In this document: piece after piece, positions 43,497 to 52,459 of the stretch
Layout: each line of letters begins with the position of its first letter
How positions within the stretch are numbered: the stretch's first letter is position 1
Assembly (NCBI GenBank): GCA_904419145.1
Contig: CAJFQQ010000005.1
Coordinates: forward strand, 1-64,000
Reading direction: 5' to 3'
From: an uncultured Oscillospiraceae bacterium
Lineage (GTDB): Bacteria; Bacillota; Clostridia; Oscillospirales; Oscillospiraceae
Length of the DNA stretch: 64,000 nucleotides
Notes under the pieces: generated by a model
Database searches by the model: none
The model's input: only the letters and a program-made list of their open reading frames with translations
Told to the model about the DNA's origin: nothing
Made by a program: the position numbers and the translations under genes

Positions 43497-44591
43497 TTGC
43501 GTACCATTGGTATTCCTGAGATTGAAGATATCGCCCTGGGCGCGGCATTGCTGGGCGCCGGTGGGGGAGGTGATCCCTACATTGGAAAGCTGGTGGCCAT
43601 CGGGGCGGTAAAGGAGTGCGGCCCTGTAAAATTGCTGGATCCGGAGGAGGTCCCGGACGATGCCCTGATCGTCCCCATCGCCATGATGGGCGCCCCCACG
43701 GTCCTGTGTGAGAAGGCGGTGGGCGGCAGCGAGTACAAGACGCTGTATGATACGGTATCCAGTTTCTTCGGCAAGCCCATTTACGCCTTTATGCCTATGG
43801 AGGCCGGCGGGGTGAACTCCATGCTGCCCATCGCGGCGGCGGCCCGCCTGGGCCTGCCGCTGGTGGATGTGGACGGTATGGGCCGTGCCTTCCCGGAGCT
43901 CCAGATGGTCACCTTCACCATCGGCGGCGGCTCCGCCACGCCCATGGCGCTGGTGGATGAGAAGGGCAACTCCTGCATCTTCAAGACCATTACCAACAAG
44001 TGGACGGAGGAGCTGGCCCGGGCGGTGACCATGTCCTGCGGCGGTTCGGTCTCCGTCTCTCTCTACCCCATGGAGGGCGCCTTCATGAAGCAGTACGGCG
44101 TCCATGGCATCGTCACCCGCAGCCAGAAGCTGGGCGCCGCTATTCGGACCATGAAGGAGGTCACCGACGGTACCCCGGAGGAGGAGTTCTTCCGCGTCAC
44201 CGGCGGCCACAAGCTCTTCCGGGGCAAGATCGGCGACGTGCTGCGGGAGGTCCGGGCCGGCTTCAACTTCGGCAAGGTGGTGCTGGAGGGCATCTATGAA
44301 TATAAGGGCCGCCAGGCCTATGTGGAATTCCAGAACGAGAACCTCACCGCCACGGTGGACGGGGAGATCCTGTGCACCACCCCTGACCTCATCTGCCTGG
44401 TGGATACGGAGACCTTCACACCCGTCCCCACAGACGCATTAAAATACGGCAAGCGGGTTCTGGTGGTGGGCCTGGAGTGCTTCCCCCTGTGGCGCACGCC
44501 GGAGGGGCTGGCCCTGGTGGGGCCCCGGTATTTCGGGGTGGACACCGACTATATCCCGCTGGAGGAGCGGTGCAAGGGAGGTCGCGGCTGA
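43497..44591 (+). CDS. DUF917 family protein
   Basis: 364 residues. It opens with IEDIALGAALLGAGGGGDPY, the glycine-rich signature of the family, and continues with MEAGGVNSMLPIAAAARLGL and VDVDGMGRAFPELQM. DUF917 proteins are almost always beside hydantoinase/oxoprolinase subunits, and here too the next gene is one. They are thought to act together on a cyclic amide substrate, but the reaction is not known to me. The start is TTG with AAAGGAG nine bases before it. Its stop overlaps the next ATG by one base (TGATG), so the pair is tightly coupled. Confidence 0.85.
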   Translation: MRTIGIPEIEDIALGAALLGAGGGGDPYIGKLVAIGAVKECGPVKLLDPEEVPDDALIVPIAMMGAPTVLCEKAVGGSEYKTLYDTVSSFFGKPIYAFMPMEAGGVNSMLPIAAAARLGLPLVDVDGMGRAFPELQMVTFTIGGGSATPMALVDEKGNSCIFKTITNKWTEELARAVTMSCGGSVSVSLYPMEGAFMKQYGVHGIVTRSQKLGAAIRTMKEVTDGTPEEEFFRVTGGHKLFRGKIGDVLREVRAGFNFGKVVLEGIYEYKGRQAYVEFQNENLTATVDGEILCTTPDLICLVDTETFTPVPTDALKYGKRVLVVGLECFPLWRTPEGLALVGPRYFGVDTDYIPLEERCKGGRG

Positions 44592-46144
44592 TGTATAAGC
44601 TGGGAATTGATGTGGGCGGCACCAACACAGACGCCGTCCTGATTGACGAAAACTTCAATGTGGTGGCCAGTGTGAAGCGCCATACCACCCCCGACGCCTA
44701 TGAAGGCATCCTGGATGCGGTCCGCTCTGTGCTGGAGGAGTCCGGCGTGGACCGGAAGGAAATCGGGCAGGCCATGCTGGGGACGACCCAGTGCACCAAC
44801 GCCATTGTGGAGCGCAAGCATCTGGCGCCCATCGGCGTGCTGCGCATCGGCGCTCCCGCCACAGTGGGGATCCCGCCCATGGTGGACTGGGCGGAGGATC
44901 TCCGGGCCATTGCTGTGGATACCGCCGTCATCGGCGGCGGGTTTGAATACGACGGGAAGGAACTCGCCCCCTTTGACGAGGGGGCAGCCCGGGCCTTTTT
45001 TGCGGGCCTGCAGGCCAAAGGCGTGCGCTCTGTCGCCATCTCCTGCGTGTTCTCCACGGTCCGTGATGACCACGAGCGCCTGGCGGCGAAGCTGTGCCGG
45101 GAGGTCATGGGGGCGGACGTCCACGTGTCCATCTCCAGCGAGATCGGCTCCATGGGACTGATCGAGCGGGAGAACGCCACCATTCTCAACGCCGCGCTCT
45201 ACCAGGTGTCTCAGTCCTTTACCGAGGGGTTTGCCCGCTCTTTGGCGGACCTGGGCGTCACCAATGCCCAGATCTATCTCTCTCAGAACGACGGTACGCT
45301 GATGACCATGGACTACGCCCGGCGTTACCCGATCCTCACCATTGCCTGCGGTCCCACCAACTCCATCCGGGGCGCCAGTTATCTGAGCCAACTGCGGGAT
45401 GCGATTGTCATCGACGTGGGCGGCACCACTACGGATCTGGGCGTAATCCAGCACGGGTTTCCCCGGGAGTCCGGCGTGGCGGTGACCATCGGCGGGGTAC
45501 GCACCAATTTCCGGATGCCGGATGTGGTGTCCATTGGCCTGGGCGGCGGTTCCATCGTGCGCCAGCGGCCGGACGGGACCGTGACAGTGGGCCCGGATTC
45601 GGTGGGCTACCGGATCACCGAGGAGGCGCTGTGCTTTGGCGGCAGCGTCTGTACCGCCACGGATATCGCCGTCCGGCTGGGCATGGCGGATCTGGGAGAC
45701 CGAGAAAAGGTCATGCACCTGGAGGAGGGATTCGCCCGAAGGGCCATGGAGGCCATCACCACTCTGGCGGAGGACGCCCTGGACGCCATGAAGGTATCCG
45801 CCGATGATGTGGATGTGATCCTGGTGGGGGGCGGCTCCATCATCCTGCCCGAGAAGCTTGCCGGCGCGCGGCGCGTAACCAAGCCCGCGGAGGGCGGCGT
45901 GGCCAACGCCATCGGCTCCGCAATTTCCAAAGTCTCCGGCACCTGCGAGAAGCTGATGGACTACAATGAGATCCCCCGGGAGCAGGCACTGGCACAGGTG
46001 AAAGCCGAGGCGGTGGAGCTGGCTGTGAACGCCGGTGCTGTCCGGGAGAGCGTGGAGATCATTGATGTGGAAGATGTGCCGCTGCAGTACTACCCGGGCA
46101 ACACCTGCCGGGTGAAGGTGAAAGCAGCCGGCGACCTGGCATAA
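44591..46144 (+). CDS. Hydantoinase/oxoprolinase family protein (subunit A type)
   Basis: 517 residues. It begins YKLGIDVGGTNTDAVLID, the actin-like ATP-binding start of HyuA, and has LGTTQCTNAIVERKH, VIDVGGTTTDLGV and SIGLGGGSIVR. HyuA-type proteins use ATP to open 5-oxoproline- or hydantoin-like rings. A separate HyuB is not present in the window; in its place is the DUF917 protein. The substrate probably enters by the NCS1 permease two genes upstream. The ATG at 44591 is the only start that suits the coupled reading; frames starting earlier lie inside the DUF917 gene. Confidence 0.88.
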   Translation: MYKLGIDVGGTNTDAVLIDENFNVVASVKRHTTPDAYEGILDAVRSVLEESGVDRKEIGQAMLGTTQCTNAIVERKHLAPIGVLRIGAPATVGIPPMVDWAEDLRAIAVDTAVIGGGFEYDGKELAPFDEGAARAFFAGLQAKGVRSVAISCVFSTVRDDHERLAAKLCREVMGADVHVSISSEIGSMGLIERENATILNAALYQVSQSFTEGFARSLADLGVTNAQIYLSQNDGTLMTMDYARRYPILTIACGPTNSIRGASYLSQLRDAIVIDVGGTTTDLGVIQHGFPRESGVAVTIGGVRTNFRMPDVVSIGLGGGSIVRQRPDGTVTVGPDSVGYRITEEALCFGGSVCTATDIAVRLGMADLGDREKVMHLEEGFARRAMEAITTLAEDALDAMKVSADDVDVILVGGGSIILPEKLAGARRVTKPAEGGVANAIGSAISKVSGTCEKLMDYNEIPREQALAQVKAEAVELAVNAGAVRESVEIIDVEDVPLQYYPGNTCRVKVKAAGDLA

Positions 46145-46168
46145 AAATAAGGGCGCAATAATGGAATT

Positions 46169-46213
46169 AGAGGATGCCGGCTTGCAGAATAGCAGGTCGG
46201 CATCCTCTTTTCT
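46169..46213 (+). terminator. Intrinsic terminator of the permease-hydantoinase operon
   Basis: AGAGGATGCCG and CGGCATCCTCT pair across a 17-base loop and are followed by TTTTC. The rest of the gap to 46492 (46214-46400) shows no gene; the next promoter starts at 46404. Confidence 0.8.
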
Positions 46214-46403
46214 CGGCCGTCTTATTGTGAGCGCTCTGCCGCATCCGCGGTGCCCTTTTTGGCATCGTTTGTATTCCAGTCAGCTGTCCATGGGGCGGCG
46301 GAACTTTCTCGCTATGGTGGACGCCGAAGGCCTGTCGGGAGACATACAATTTTGTTGCACATATTATATTGCAGGTTCGGATAATAAAATTTGTACATCG
46401 CCG

Positions 46404-46440
46404 TTGCAAAAAATTAGAATAATTTTATAATAAAATTCTA
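46404..46440 (+). promoter_or_regulatory. Promoter and operator of the MFS transporter gene
   Basis: TTGCAA and TATAAT are 16 bases apart. Overlapping them is TTAGAATAATTTTATAA (46414-46430), with a perfect inner dyad ATTTTAT-A-ATAAAAT (46422-46436) and outer TAGAAT/ATTCTA halves. The same kind of motif occurs before the antiporter gene at 48582. Confidence 0.55.
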
Positions 46441-46492
46441 TACAATTCAAAGAAGATGTGCTACACTACCAGATGAGAAAGGAGAGGATCAA

Positions 46493-47719
46493 ATGACAGA
46501 GCAATCGCCGACTACAAGATCTACTGGGCTTCGCCCTGTCCTGATGGTCGTTGTGCTGGGCATGGCCTACTTTTTCAGCAACTTCCATCGGCTTTCCCTG
46601 AGTGTCATCGGGGATGTCATCGCAGTGGATTATGATCTAACGTCACAGCAATTGGCAACCCTTGGTTCCGCCATTTTCTATTCCTATGCACTTATGCAGA
46701 TTCCCTGCGGATTCATAGCAGACCGCGTACCGGCGAAGCGGCTTATTGCTGGCTCCTGTGTCCTGGCGGCGGGGGCGACCTTGTGGTTTGCCTATGCCAG
46801 CGGATTTACAAGCCTTGTTCTGGCTCGTGTTCTGACAGGGCTTGCTACTGCACTGGTCTATGTACCCTCTTTGGCGGTCATCCGCAAGCAGTTCGGCGAC
46901 AGACGATATGGGACGATGACGGGGATTATAGTCGCTATGGGACAGCTGGGCTCTGTCTGCGCGTCGGCTCCTTTGAAATTTTTAGCCGATCAGTTCAGCT
47001 GGCGGTTTGCTTTTTTGATCATCGGCGCTGTCTCTGTGGCGCTGGCAATAGCGGCGTGGTTCCTGGTGCTGGATCCGGAGGCCCATGAAAGGGGCGGCGT
47101 TCGGAAGAAAAGCAGTTGGAAGGCGGCGCTCTCTGCAGGCAGCCTCAGCATCGCGGTGTGGTTCTTTATCACAGGCGGAACGCGGCTATCCTTCCAAAGC
47201 CTCTGGGGGACCCGATATTTTACGCAGTCGCTGGAATTGGACACCTCTGCAGCCAGCCTCTACCTCATGCTCATCTCGGTCGGCTGTATTGTTGGCTCGG
47301 TCATTCTTGGACGTGTGGCTGATAAGATCGGAAATGTTCGGACGGTAGTATTTAGCACCGCAGCGTTTGCGGCGCTTTGGGTCTGCTTCGCTCTTCTTAG
47401 ACCCGCTATTCCCGCGCCTGCCCTGGCGGTGCTGTGCTTGCTGCTGGGGGCCATGGGTGCCGGCGGATTCACGGTGGGCTTCAGCTGTATTCGACTGTTT
47501 GCTGGGAAGGAGAGTACTGGCATCGTAACCGGCGTCAGTAATTGCTGCGCCTTTATGGGTAGTGCTGTATTTACACAAATTAACGGTACGATCATGGGAT
47601 TTGCCCCGCAAAGCAGCTCCAGCGGACAGTTTTCTTTCCTCCTGATGCTGTTTTTCCTGTTGTCCCTGGCTGGCGCAGTTCTGGTGGCGCTTGTCAATCG
47701 GAAACGGTTCAAGCAGTAG
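46493..47719 (+). CDS. MFS transporter (organic-anion type)
   Basis: 408 residues with 12 predicted helices. The stretch FSNFHRLSLSVIGDVIAVDY, ADRVPAKRLIAGSCVLAAGA (the A-like loop between helices 2 and 3) and VLARVLTGLATALVYVPSLA resemble ACS/OPA-type major facilitators, which take up carboxylates or sugar phosphates. It stands alone between a strong terminator and the YheO regulator gene, and its promoter carries the same motif as the amino-acid fermentation operon. It could import a substrate or export a product of that operon. GAAAGGAG lies eight bases before the ATG. Confidence 0.85.
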   Translation: MTEQSPTTRSTGLRPVLMVVVLGMAYFFSNFHRLSLSVIGDVIAVDYDLTSQQLATLGSAIFYSYALMQIPCGFIADRVPAKRLIAGSCVLAAGATLWFAYASGFTSLVLARVLTGLATALVYVPSLAVIRKQFGDRRYGTMTGIIVAMGQLGSVCASAPLKFLADQFSWRFAFLIIGAVSVALAIAAWFLVLDPEAHERGGVRKKSSWKAALSAGSLSIAVWFFITGGTRLSFQSLWGTRYFTQSLELDTSAASLYLMLISVGCIVGSVILGRVADKIGNVRTVVFSTAAFAALWVCFALLRPAIPAPALAVLCLLLGAMGAGGFTVGFSCIRLFAGKESTGIVTGVSNCCAFMGSAVFTQINGTIMGFAPQSSSSGQFSFLLMLFFLLSLAGAVLVALVNRKRFKQ

Positions 47720-47834
47720 CGGAGCCCGATGGCGGGTGGCACCTCGCGGAGATTTTTGAGGGGTTGCCTGTACAAATTTCGAATTCTATGGTATGCTGTC
47801 AATAAACAACTATCATGGATGAAGGAGAACTGTT

Positions 47835-48503
47835 ATGGAGCAGGAGGAATTGCTGTTGATCCTGGAGGGAATTGTGTCCGGCCTGTCCAAACTGCTGGGA
47901 GAGGATACGGAGATTGCCCTGTACGATCTGGATAAACAGGAGTTGGTATATATTGCAAACGGCCATATTACCGAGCGGGCGCCGGGTTATAAGCTCAATC
48001 CGTCGGTCTATGACGTCATCATCCGCTTGGCAGATCCAGATGGGCACGTTATCGGCTACGGTACCAGGTCATCCAAGGGGAAACAGCTGCGCTCCTCTCA
48101 TTTCTTGATCCGCGACAAGCAGCAGGTTCCCCGGGCGCTTATCTGTATCAACCAGGATACCGCCAAGCTGCAGGCGGCTCGAGATCTGCTCAGCTCTATG
48201 ATCTCGCTGCGGCCGCTGTCCGACTCTCCGAAACCGGATGAAAGCGATATCAATTATATCCAAAAGATGACCCAGCAAGTTATTGTCAATGCCATCGAAA
48301 AGATGAAGCCGACTTCTATTGATACCCGCGAGAGCAAGTTGGAGGTGCTGCGGCAGCTGGAGCTGAAGGGTGTTTTCGCGGTGAAGGATGCGGTCCCTAA
48401 TGTCTGCCGACTGCTGTCTATTTCTCAGGCGACATTATATAACTATTTGAGGGAAATCCGCAGTCAGGATACAGCAGCCGCACGACAACAACTCCAGATC
48501 TGA
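47835..48503 (+). CDS. YheO-like (PAS plus helix-turn-helix) transcriptional regulator
   Basis: 222 residues. The first 120 are a YheO-like PAS domain (LLGEDTEIALYDL, IANGHITERAPGY, VIGYGTRSSKGKQLRS, RALICINQD). The C-terminus has a helix-turn-helix (ESKLEVLRQLELKGVFAVKD, then VPNVCRLLSISQATLYNYL). DauR, which controls D-arginine use, is a studied member. It lies between two transport genes whose promoters share an AT-rich motif and is the best candidate to bind it. Its own upstream region has a similar ATTCTATGG. GAAGGAGAACTGTT precedes the ATG. A terminator follows. Confidence 0.85.
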   Translation: MEQEELLLILEGIVSGLSKLLGEDTEIALYDLDKQELVYIANGHITERAPGYKLNPSVYDVIIRLADPDGHVIGYGTRSSKGKQLRSSHFLIRDKQQVPRALICINQDTAKLQAARDLLSSMISLRPLSDSPKPDESDINYIQKMTQQVIVNAIEKMKPTSIDTRESKLEVLRQLELKGVFAVKDAVPNVCRLLSISQATLYNYLREIRSQDTAAARQQLQI

Positions 48504-48521
48504 AAGTACAAGACAGAACCC

Positions 48522-48554
48522 ATCGCCAGGTGATTTCACCTGGCGATATTTTTT
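48522..48554 (+). terminator. Intrinsic terminator of the YheO-like regulator gene
   Basis: ATCGCCAGGTG and CACCTGGCGAT are perfect arms around ATTT and are followed by ATTTTTTG. Confidence 0.9.
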
Positions 48555-48573
48555 GCCTTGTGGTTATTAATAA

Positions 48574-48660
48574 ATTCTAAGTTAGAATATTATTATAAAT
48601 GCCATATGGATTTTTGCGAGATTCTATGCTACTATTTTAATGTAATTTTATTCTAAAATT
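48574..48660 (+). promoter_or_regulatory. AT-rich regulatory region before the antiporter operon
   Basis: It has ATTCTAA-G-TTAGAAT (48574-48588), a perfect dyad, continuing as TTAGAATATTATTATAA (48582-48598), which matches 15 of 17 bases of the motif before the MFS gene. A further dyad AATTTTA-TTC-TAAAATT is at 48644-48660. AT content is far higher than in the coding regions. The exact -35 and -10 are unclear. Confidence 0.55.
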
Positions 48661-48727
48661 TGATGCATTTTATATATATTTTATAGATCCGGGAAAAGCA
48701 ATTTTGAGAAGAGAAAGGAGTCATGGT

Positions 48728-50143
48728 ATGAAGCAACGTACAAAGCGCACCCCCTCGGTCCTGGTTTCGGGTCTGTCACTGGTTCTGGTCATCGCCGTGG
48801 TGGTCATCGGCATCCGTATTGGCATCGGCTCCCAGATGTCGCTGTTCTGCGGCGCGGTGGTGGCCATGGTAGTGGGCCTCCTGCTTGGCATCCCCTGGGA
48901 GGAAATCCAGAAATCCATGTTGAAAGTCATTGACAACAGCATGGTGGCGATTCTGATTCTGATTATCGTGGGCATCATGATCGGCGCGTGGATCATCGGC
49001 GGAACGGTTCCCTCCCTGATGTACTATGGGCTCAAGCTCTGCACCCCCAGGCTGATCCTGCCGCTGACGTTTGTCCTCTGTTCGATCATGTCCGTCTTTA
49101 CCGGCACCAGCTTCGGCTCCATCGCCACCATGGGCCTGGCCCTGACAGGCGTGGCCATGGGTATGGGTGTGCCGGTTCCCATGGTGGTGGGTGCCGTAAT
49201 TTCTGGAGCCTACTTTGGCGACAAACTTTCTCCTATGTCCGATAATACCAATATGGCCTCGGCCATGAGCGGCGCCACCCTGTATGAGCACATCGGCTCC
49301 ATGATGTACACCACCGTGCCGGCCACGCTGCTGACCCTGGTGCTCTACGTCGTCCTGGGCCTGCAGTACGGGTCCGGCGACATGGACACCACCAATATCG
49401 ACCTCATGCTCACCACCCTGGATGCCCACTTCAACATCAGCATCGTGGCGATTATCCCCGCCATACTGATGCTGGTGGTATCCGCGCTAAAGGTGCCGGC
49501 CATTCTGGGCCTGTCCGGCGTGGCGGTGTTCAGCCTGGCCTTCGCCATGATCCTCCAGGATGTGGGCTTCATCGAGGTCATGACCGCCGGCTTCTCCGGC
49601 TATGTCTCCGACACCGGCGTGGCCATGGTGGACACCATCCTCACCCGCGGCGGCATCAGCTCCATGATGGCCACCGTGGCCCTGGTCATCATCGCCAGCC
49701 TCATGGGCGGCGCGCTCCAGGCCAGCGGCGTGCTGACGGTGTTCGTGGAGAAGGGCCTGATGCGCCTGATCAAGCGGCGCTCCGCCCTGGTGTTTGTTAC
49801 TATGATCTACAGCTACTTCATTCTCCTCATCTCCGGTAACCAGGTCCTGGGTCTGGTAATGGCCGGCCCTACCTTCCAGGAGGCCTATGACGACATGGAT
49901 TTGCACCGAAAGGTCCTGTCCCGAGCCATGGCGGACACCACCACCGTGGCCGCGCCTCTGGTGCCGTGGAGCACAGCCTGCGCCTATACCATGGGTGTGC
50001 TGGGTGTTACTGCTGCCTATATTCCATACGCATTCCTCTGCTATACCGTTCCTATTTTCACCATTATTTGTGCAATAACGGGCTTTGGAACCTGGCACAA
50101 GGACGGGACGCCTTATTGGAAAAAGAAGAAGGCTTCTGTTTGA
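48728..50143 (+). CDS. nhaC: NhaC-type Na+/H+ antiporter
   Basis: About 471 residues with 11-12 helices. FGSIATMGLALTGVAMGMGV, VVGAVISGAYFGDKLSPMSD and NTNMASAMSGATLYEHI are the NhaC signatures. Members of the family exchange Na+ for H+; some carry out malate-lactate or amino-acid-linked exchange. As first gene of an amino-acid fermentation operon it may move the amino acid or its fatty-acid product, or restore ion balance; which is not known. The ATG at 48728 has AGGAG seven bases before it. Confidence 0.87.
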   Translation: MKQRTKRTPSVLVSGLSLVLVIAVVVIGIRIGIGSQMSLFCGAVVAMVVGLLLGIPWEEIQKSMLKVIDNSMVAILILIIVGIMIGAWIIGGTVPSLMYYGLKLCTPRLILPLTFVLCSIMSVFTGTSFGSIATMGLALTGVAMGMGVPVPMVVGAVISGAYFGDKLSPMSDNTNMASAMSGATLYEHIGSMMYTTVPATLLTLVLYVVLGLQYGSGDMDTTNIDLMLTTLDAHFNISIVAIIPAILMLVVSALKVPAILGLSGVAVFSLAFAMILQDVGFIEVMTAGFSGYVSDTGVAMVDTILTRGGISSMMATVALVIIASLMGGALQASGVLTVFVEKGLMRLIKRRSALVFVTMIYSYFILLISGNQVLGLVMAGPTFQEAYDDMDLHRKVLSRAMADTTTVAAPLVPWSTACAYTMGVLGVTAAYIPYAFLCYTVPIFTIICAITGFGTWHKDGTPYWKKKKASV

Positions 50144-50175
50144 CTTGATCCATCACTACCAAAAGGAGGGTCTAT

Positions 50176-51360
50176 ATGCGAGACTTTGAACCGAAAAAAA
50201 TGAAAGCCATCACCTTTACTGGCATCCGCCGTGTATTGGAAAAAGCAACCCAGATGGAGGCGGCGGGTCAGTCCATTGTACACTTTGAGATTGGGCAGCC
50301 GGACTTTGTGACACCCCAGTATATTCGGGATGCCGCCTGCGCCTCCCTGCAGAAGGGGAATACGCGATATACTTCCAACTATGGCACCATGGCCCTGCGC
50401 AAAGCCATTGCCGAAAAGTTGGAGCGGGAAAACAACATTCACGCCGACCCGGATGGAGAAATCATGGTGACTGTGGGCGGTGAAGAGGCGATGGCAGCGG
50501 CGATCCTGGCCTTGGTGGATGCCGGGGACGAGGTGATTTTGTCCGACCCGGGTTACTCCCCCTATGACAGCATGGTAAAAATTGCAAACGCCGTGCCGGT
50601 ATATGTCCCTCTGCGGGAGGACACCAACTGGAGCTTCGATCTGGAGGCGTTGGAGCGGAGCATCACGCCTCGCAGCACTCTGTTGATGCTTACCTCGCCA
50701 AGCAACCCCACAGGTACCATGATGGATCGGGAGAGCCTGGAGCGGCTGGCGGAAATCTGTGTGAAACACGATTTGGTCGTGATTGCCGACGAGGCCTATG
50801 AGCGGGTGCTGTATGACGGTAATATTCACGTGTCCATTGCCAGTCTGCCGGGCATGTGGGAGCGGACGGTGACCATCCAGTCTTTCTCCAAAAGTTACTC
50901 CATGTGCGGCTTCCGCATCGGTTATATCGCCGCCTGCAAGAACCTGATGCGAATTCTGATCCGCAGCCACCAGAAAATTGTCCTCTGTGCCACCAGTTTT
51001 GCCCAGGATGCCGCATTGGCGGCGCTTCAGGGACAGTCAGACGAGATTTCCCACATGCTTACAGAATTCGACAAGAGGCGTGTCCTGATTTACGACACCT
51101 TTGTTCGGCTGCAGATTCCCTGTAACAAGCCCCAGGCAGCGTTCTATGTCTTCCCGAATGTCAGCTGCTTGGGAATGGATGGCGACGAATTCTGCAACCG
51201 TTTTCTGGATGAGTATGGCGTAGCTTGTGTACCGGGCAGTGAATTTGGCCCTCATGCCCGCAATCATGTACGGATTTCCTACGCCACATCCCTGGAGCAG
51301 TGCCAGGAGGGCATGGAGCGCCTGACGCGGTTTGTGCAAAAGTGCCGCGGAGAGATTTGA
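50176..51360 (+). CDS. PLP-dependent class I/II aminotransferase
   Basis: 394 residues. It has YTSNYGTMALRKAIAE, the asparagine in SPSNPTG (N177), ADEAY (D205) and the Schiff-base lysine in SFSKSYSMCGFRIGY (K239), with the substrate carboxylate arginine in NHVRISYA. It transfers the amino group of an amino acid to a 2-oxoacid using pyridoxal phosphate. Next to a 2-oxoacid:ferredoxin oxidoreductase and butyrate kinase it is likely to start branched-chain or similar amino-acid breakdown. AAAGGAGGG precedes the ATG. Confidence 0.9.
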   Translation: MRDFEPKKMKAITFTGIRRVLEKATQMEAAGQSIVHFEIGQPDFVTPQYIRDAACASLQKGNTRYTSNYGTMALRKAIAEKLERENNIHADPDGEIMVTVGGEEAMAAAILALVDAGDEVILSDPGYSPYDSMVKIANAVPVYVPLREDTNWSFDLEALERSITPRSTLLMLTSPSNPTGTMMDRESLERLAEICVKHDLVVIADEAYERVLYDGNIHVSIASLPGMWERTVTIQSFSKSYSMCGFRIGYIAACKNLMRILIRSHQKIVLCATSFAQDAALAALQGQSDEISHMLTEFDKRRVLIYDTFVRLQIPCNKPQAAFYVFPNVSCLGMDGDEFCNRFLDEYGVACVPGSEFGPHARNHVRISYATSLEQCQEGMERLTRFVQKCRGEI

Positions 51361-51380
51361 GTTGAGAAGAGGTGGTACTC

Positions 51381-52451
51381 ATGGCCTACCGCATTTTTGT
51401 CATCAATACCGGATCCACCTCCACGAAGATCGCCCTGTTTGAGGGGGAGGAGGAACTCTATTCCCGGACAATCGACCACCCTGTACAGGAGCTGAAATGT
51501 TTTCAGGGGCTGGACGATCAGTTGCCCTACCGCAAAAAGGCCATCGCTGATGCTCTGGCCGCCGACGGGGTAGACTTGGCGGGCATTTCAGCGGTGGCTG
51601 CCCGGGGCGGTACCTTCGGCTATGCCAAGGGCGGTGCCTATCTGGTGGAGGAGAATTTGCTGGAGGCATGCCATCACCCCATTACAACACATCCCTCCAA
51701 CCTGTCGGCAATTCTTGGATATGATGTTGCCCAGGAGATGGGGTGCAGCGCCTATATCTATGATGCGGTCTGCGTCAACGAGGTGACGGATGTTGCCCGG
51801 GTTACCGGTCTCCACGATGTGAAGCGCCGGCCCTTCTCCCATGTGCTCAACACACGGGCGGTTGCCCGGGAGCAGGCTGCCAAGATGGGATGCCGCTATG
51901 AGGACATGAACTTTATTGTGGCCCATTTGGGCGGCGGCATCAGTATCAACGTCCATGACCACGGGCGCATTGTCGATCTGGTATGTGACGACGAGGGGCC
52001 CATGTCCCCCGAGCGGGCAGGACGGCTCAATGGAAAGGCGCTGATTGACCTGTGCTTTTCAGGAAAATATGACAAGGCGGCCATGATGCGGCGCATCAAG
52101 GGCGCTGGCGGCCTGATTGACCACTTGGGGACCAGCGATTTGAGAGAGGTGAGCAGCCGCATCCGAAATGGAGATGATCATGCGGCATTTGTGCTGTCGG
52201 CCATGGGGTACCAGATTGCAAAGGACATAGCAGCGCTGTCGGCAGTAGTTGGAGGAAAGGTTGATCAGATTATTCTCACTGGCGGCGGAGCCTACTGTGA
52301 GGAGCTGGTTCGTCCCATTCAGGAACGCATCGCCTATATTGCGCCGGTAAATGTTGTGCCGGGTGCTATCGAGATGGTGGCGCTGGCTCGGGGAGTTACC
52401 CGTGTGCTGGAGGGCAGCGAAGAGGTTCACATATTTCAAAAGGAGGCGTGA
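51381..52451 (+). CDS. buk: Butyrate kinase
   Basis: About 356 residues, the usual length. It opens YRIFVINTGSTSTKIALFEG, with the ATP phosphate-binding motif of the acetokinase family, and has VAARGGTFGYAKGGAY, NFIVAHLGGGISINVHDHGR and QIILTGGGAYC. It makes ATP and a short or branched-chain fatty acid from the acyl phosphate. The next gene, ptb, makes the acyl phosphate. GAGGTGG lies five bases before the ATG at 51381. Confidence 0.93.
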   Translation: MAYRIFVINTGSTSTKIALFEGEEELYSRTIDHPVQELKCFQGLDDQLPYRKKAIADALAADGVDLAGISAVAARGGTFGYAKGGAYLVEENLLEACHHPITTHPSNLSAILGYDVAQEMGCSAYIYDAVCVNEVTDVARVTGLHDVKRRPFSHVLNTRAVAREQAAKMGCRYEDMNFIVAHLGGGISINVHDHGRIVDLVCDDEGPMSPERAGRLNGKALIDLCFSGKYDKAAMMRRIKGAGGLIDHLGTSDLREVSSRIRNGDDHAAFVLSAMGYQIAKDIAALSAVVGGKVDQIILTGGGAYCEELVRPIQERIAYIAPVNVVPGAIEMVALARGVTRVLEGSEEVHIFQKEA

Positions 52452-52459
52452 GCATCGCC

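Noticed and set aside
44549..45718. A 389-codon minus-strand frame opposite the hydantoinase gene
   Set aside because: Shadow of the plus-strand gene, with no ribosome site and high His/Gly content.
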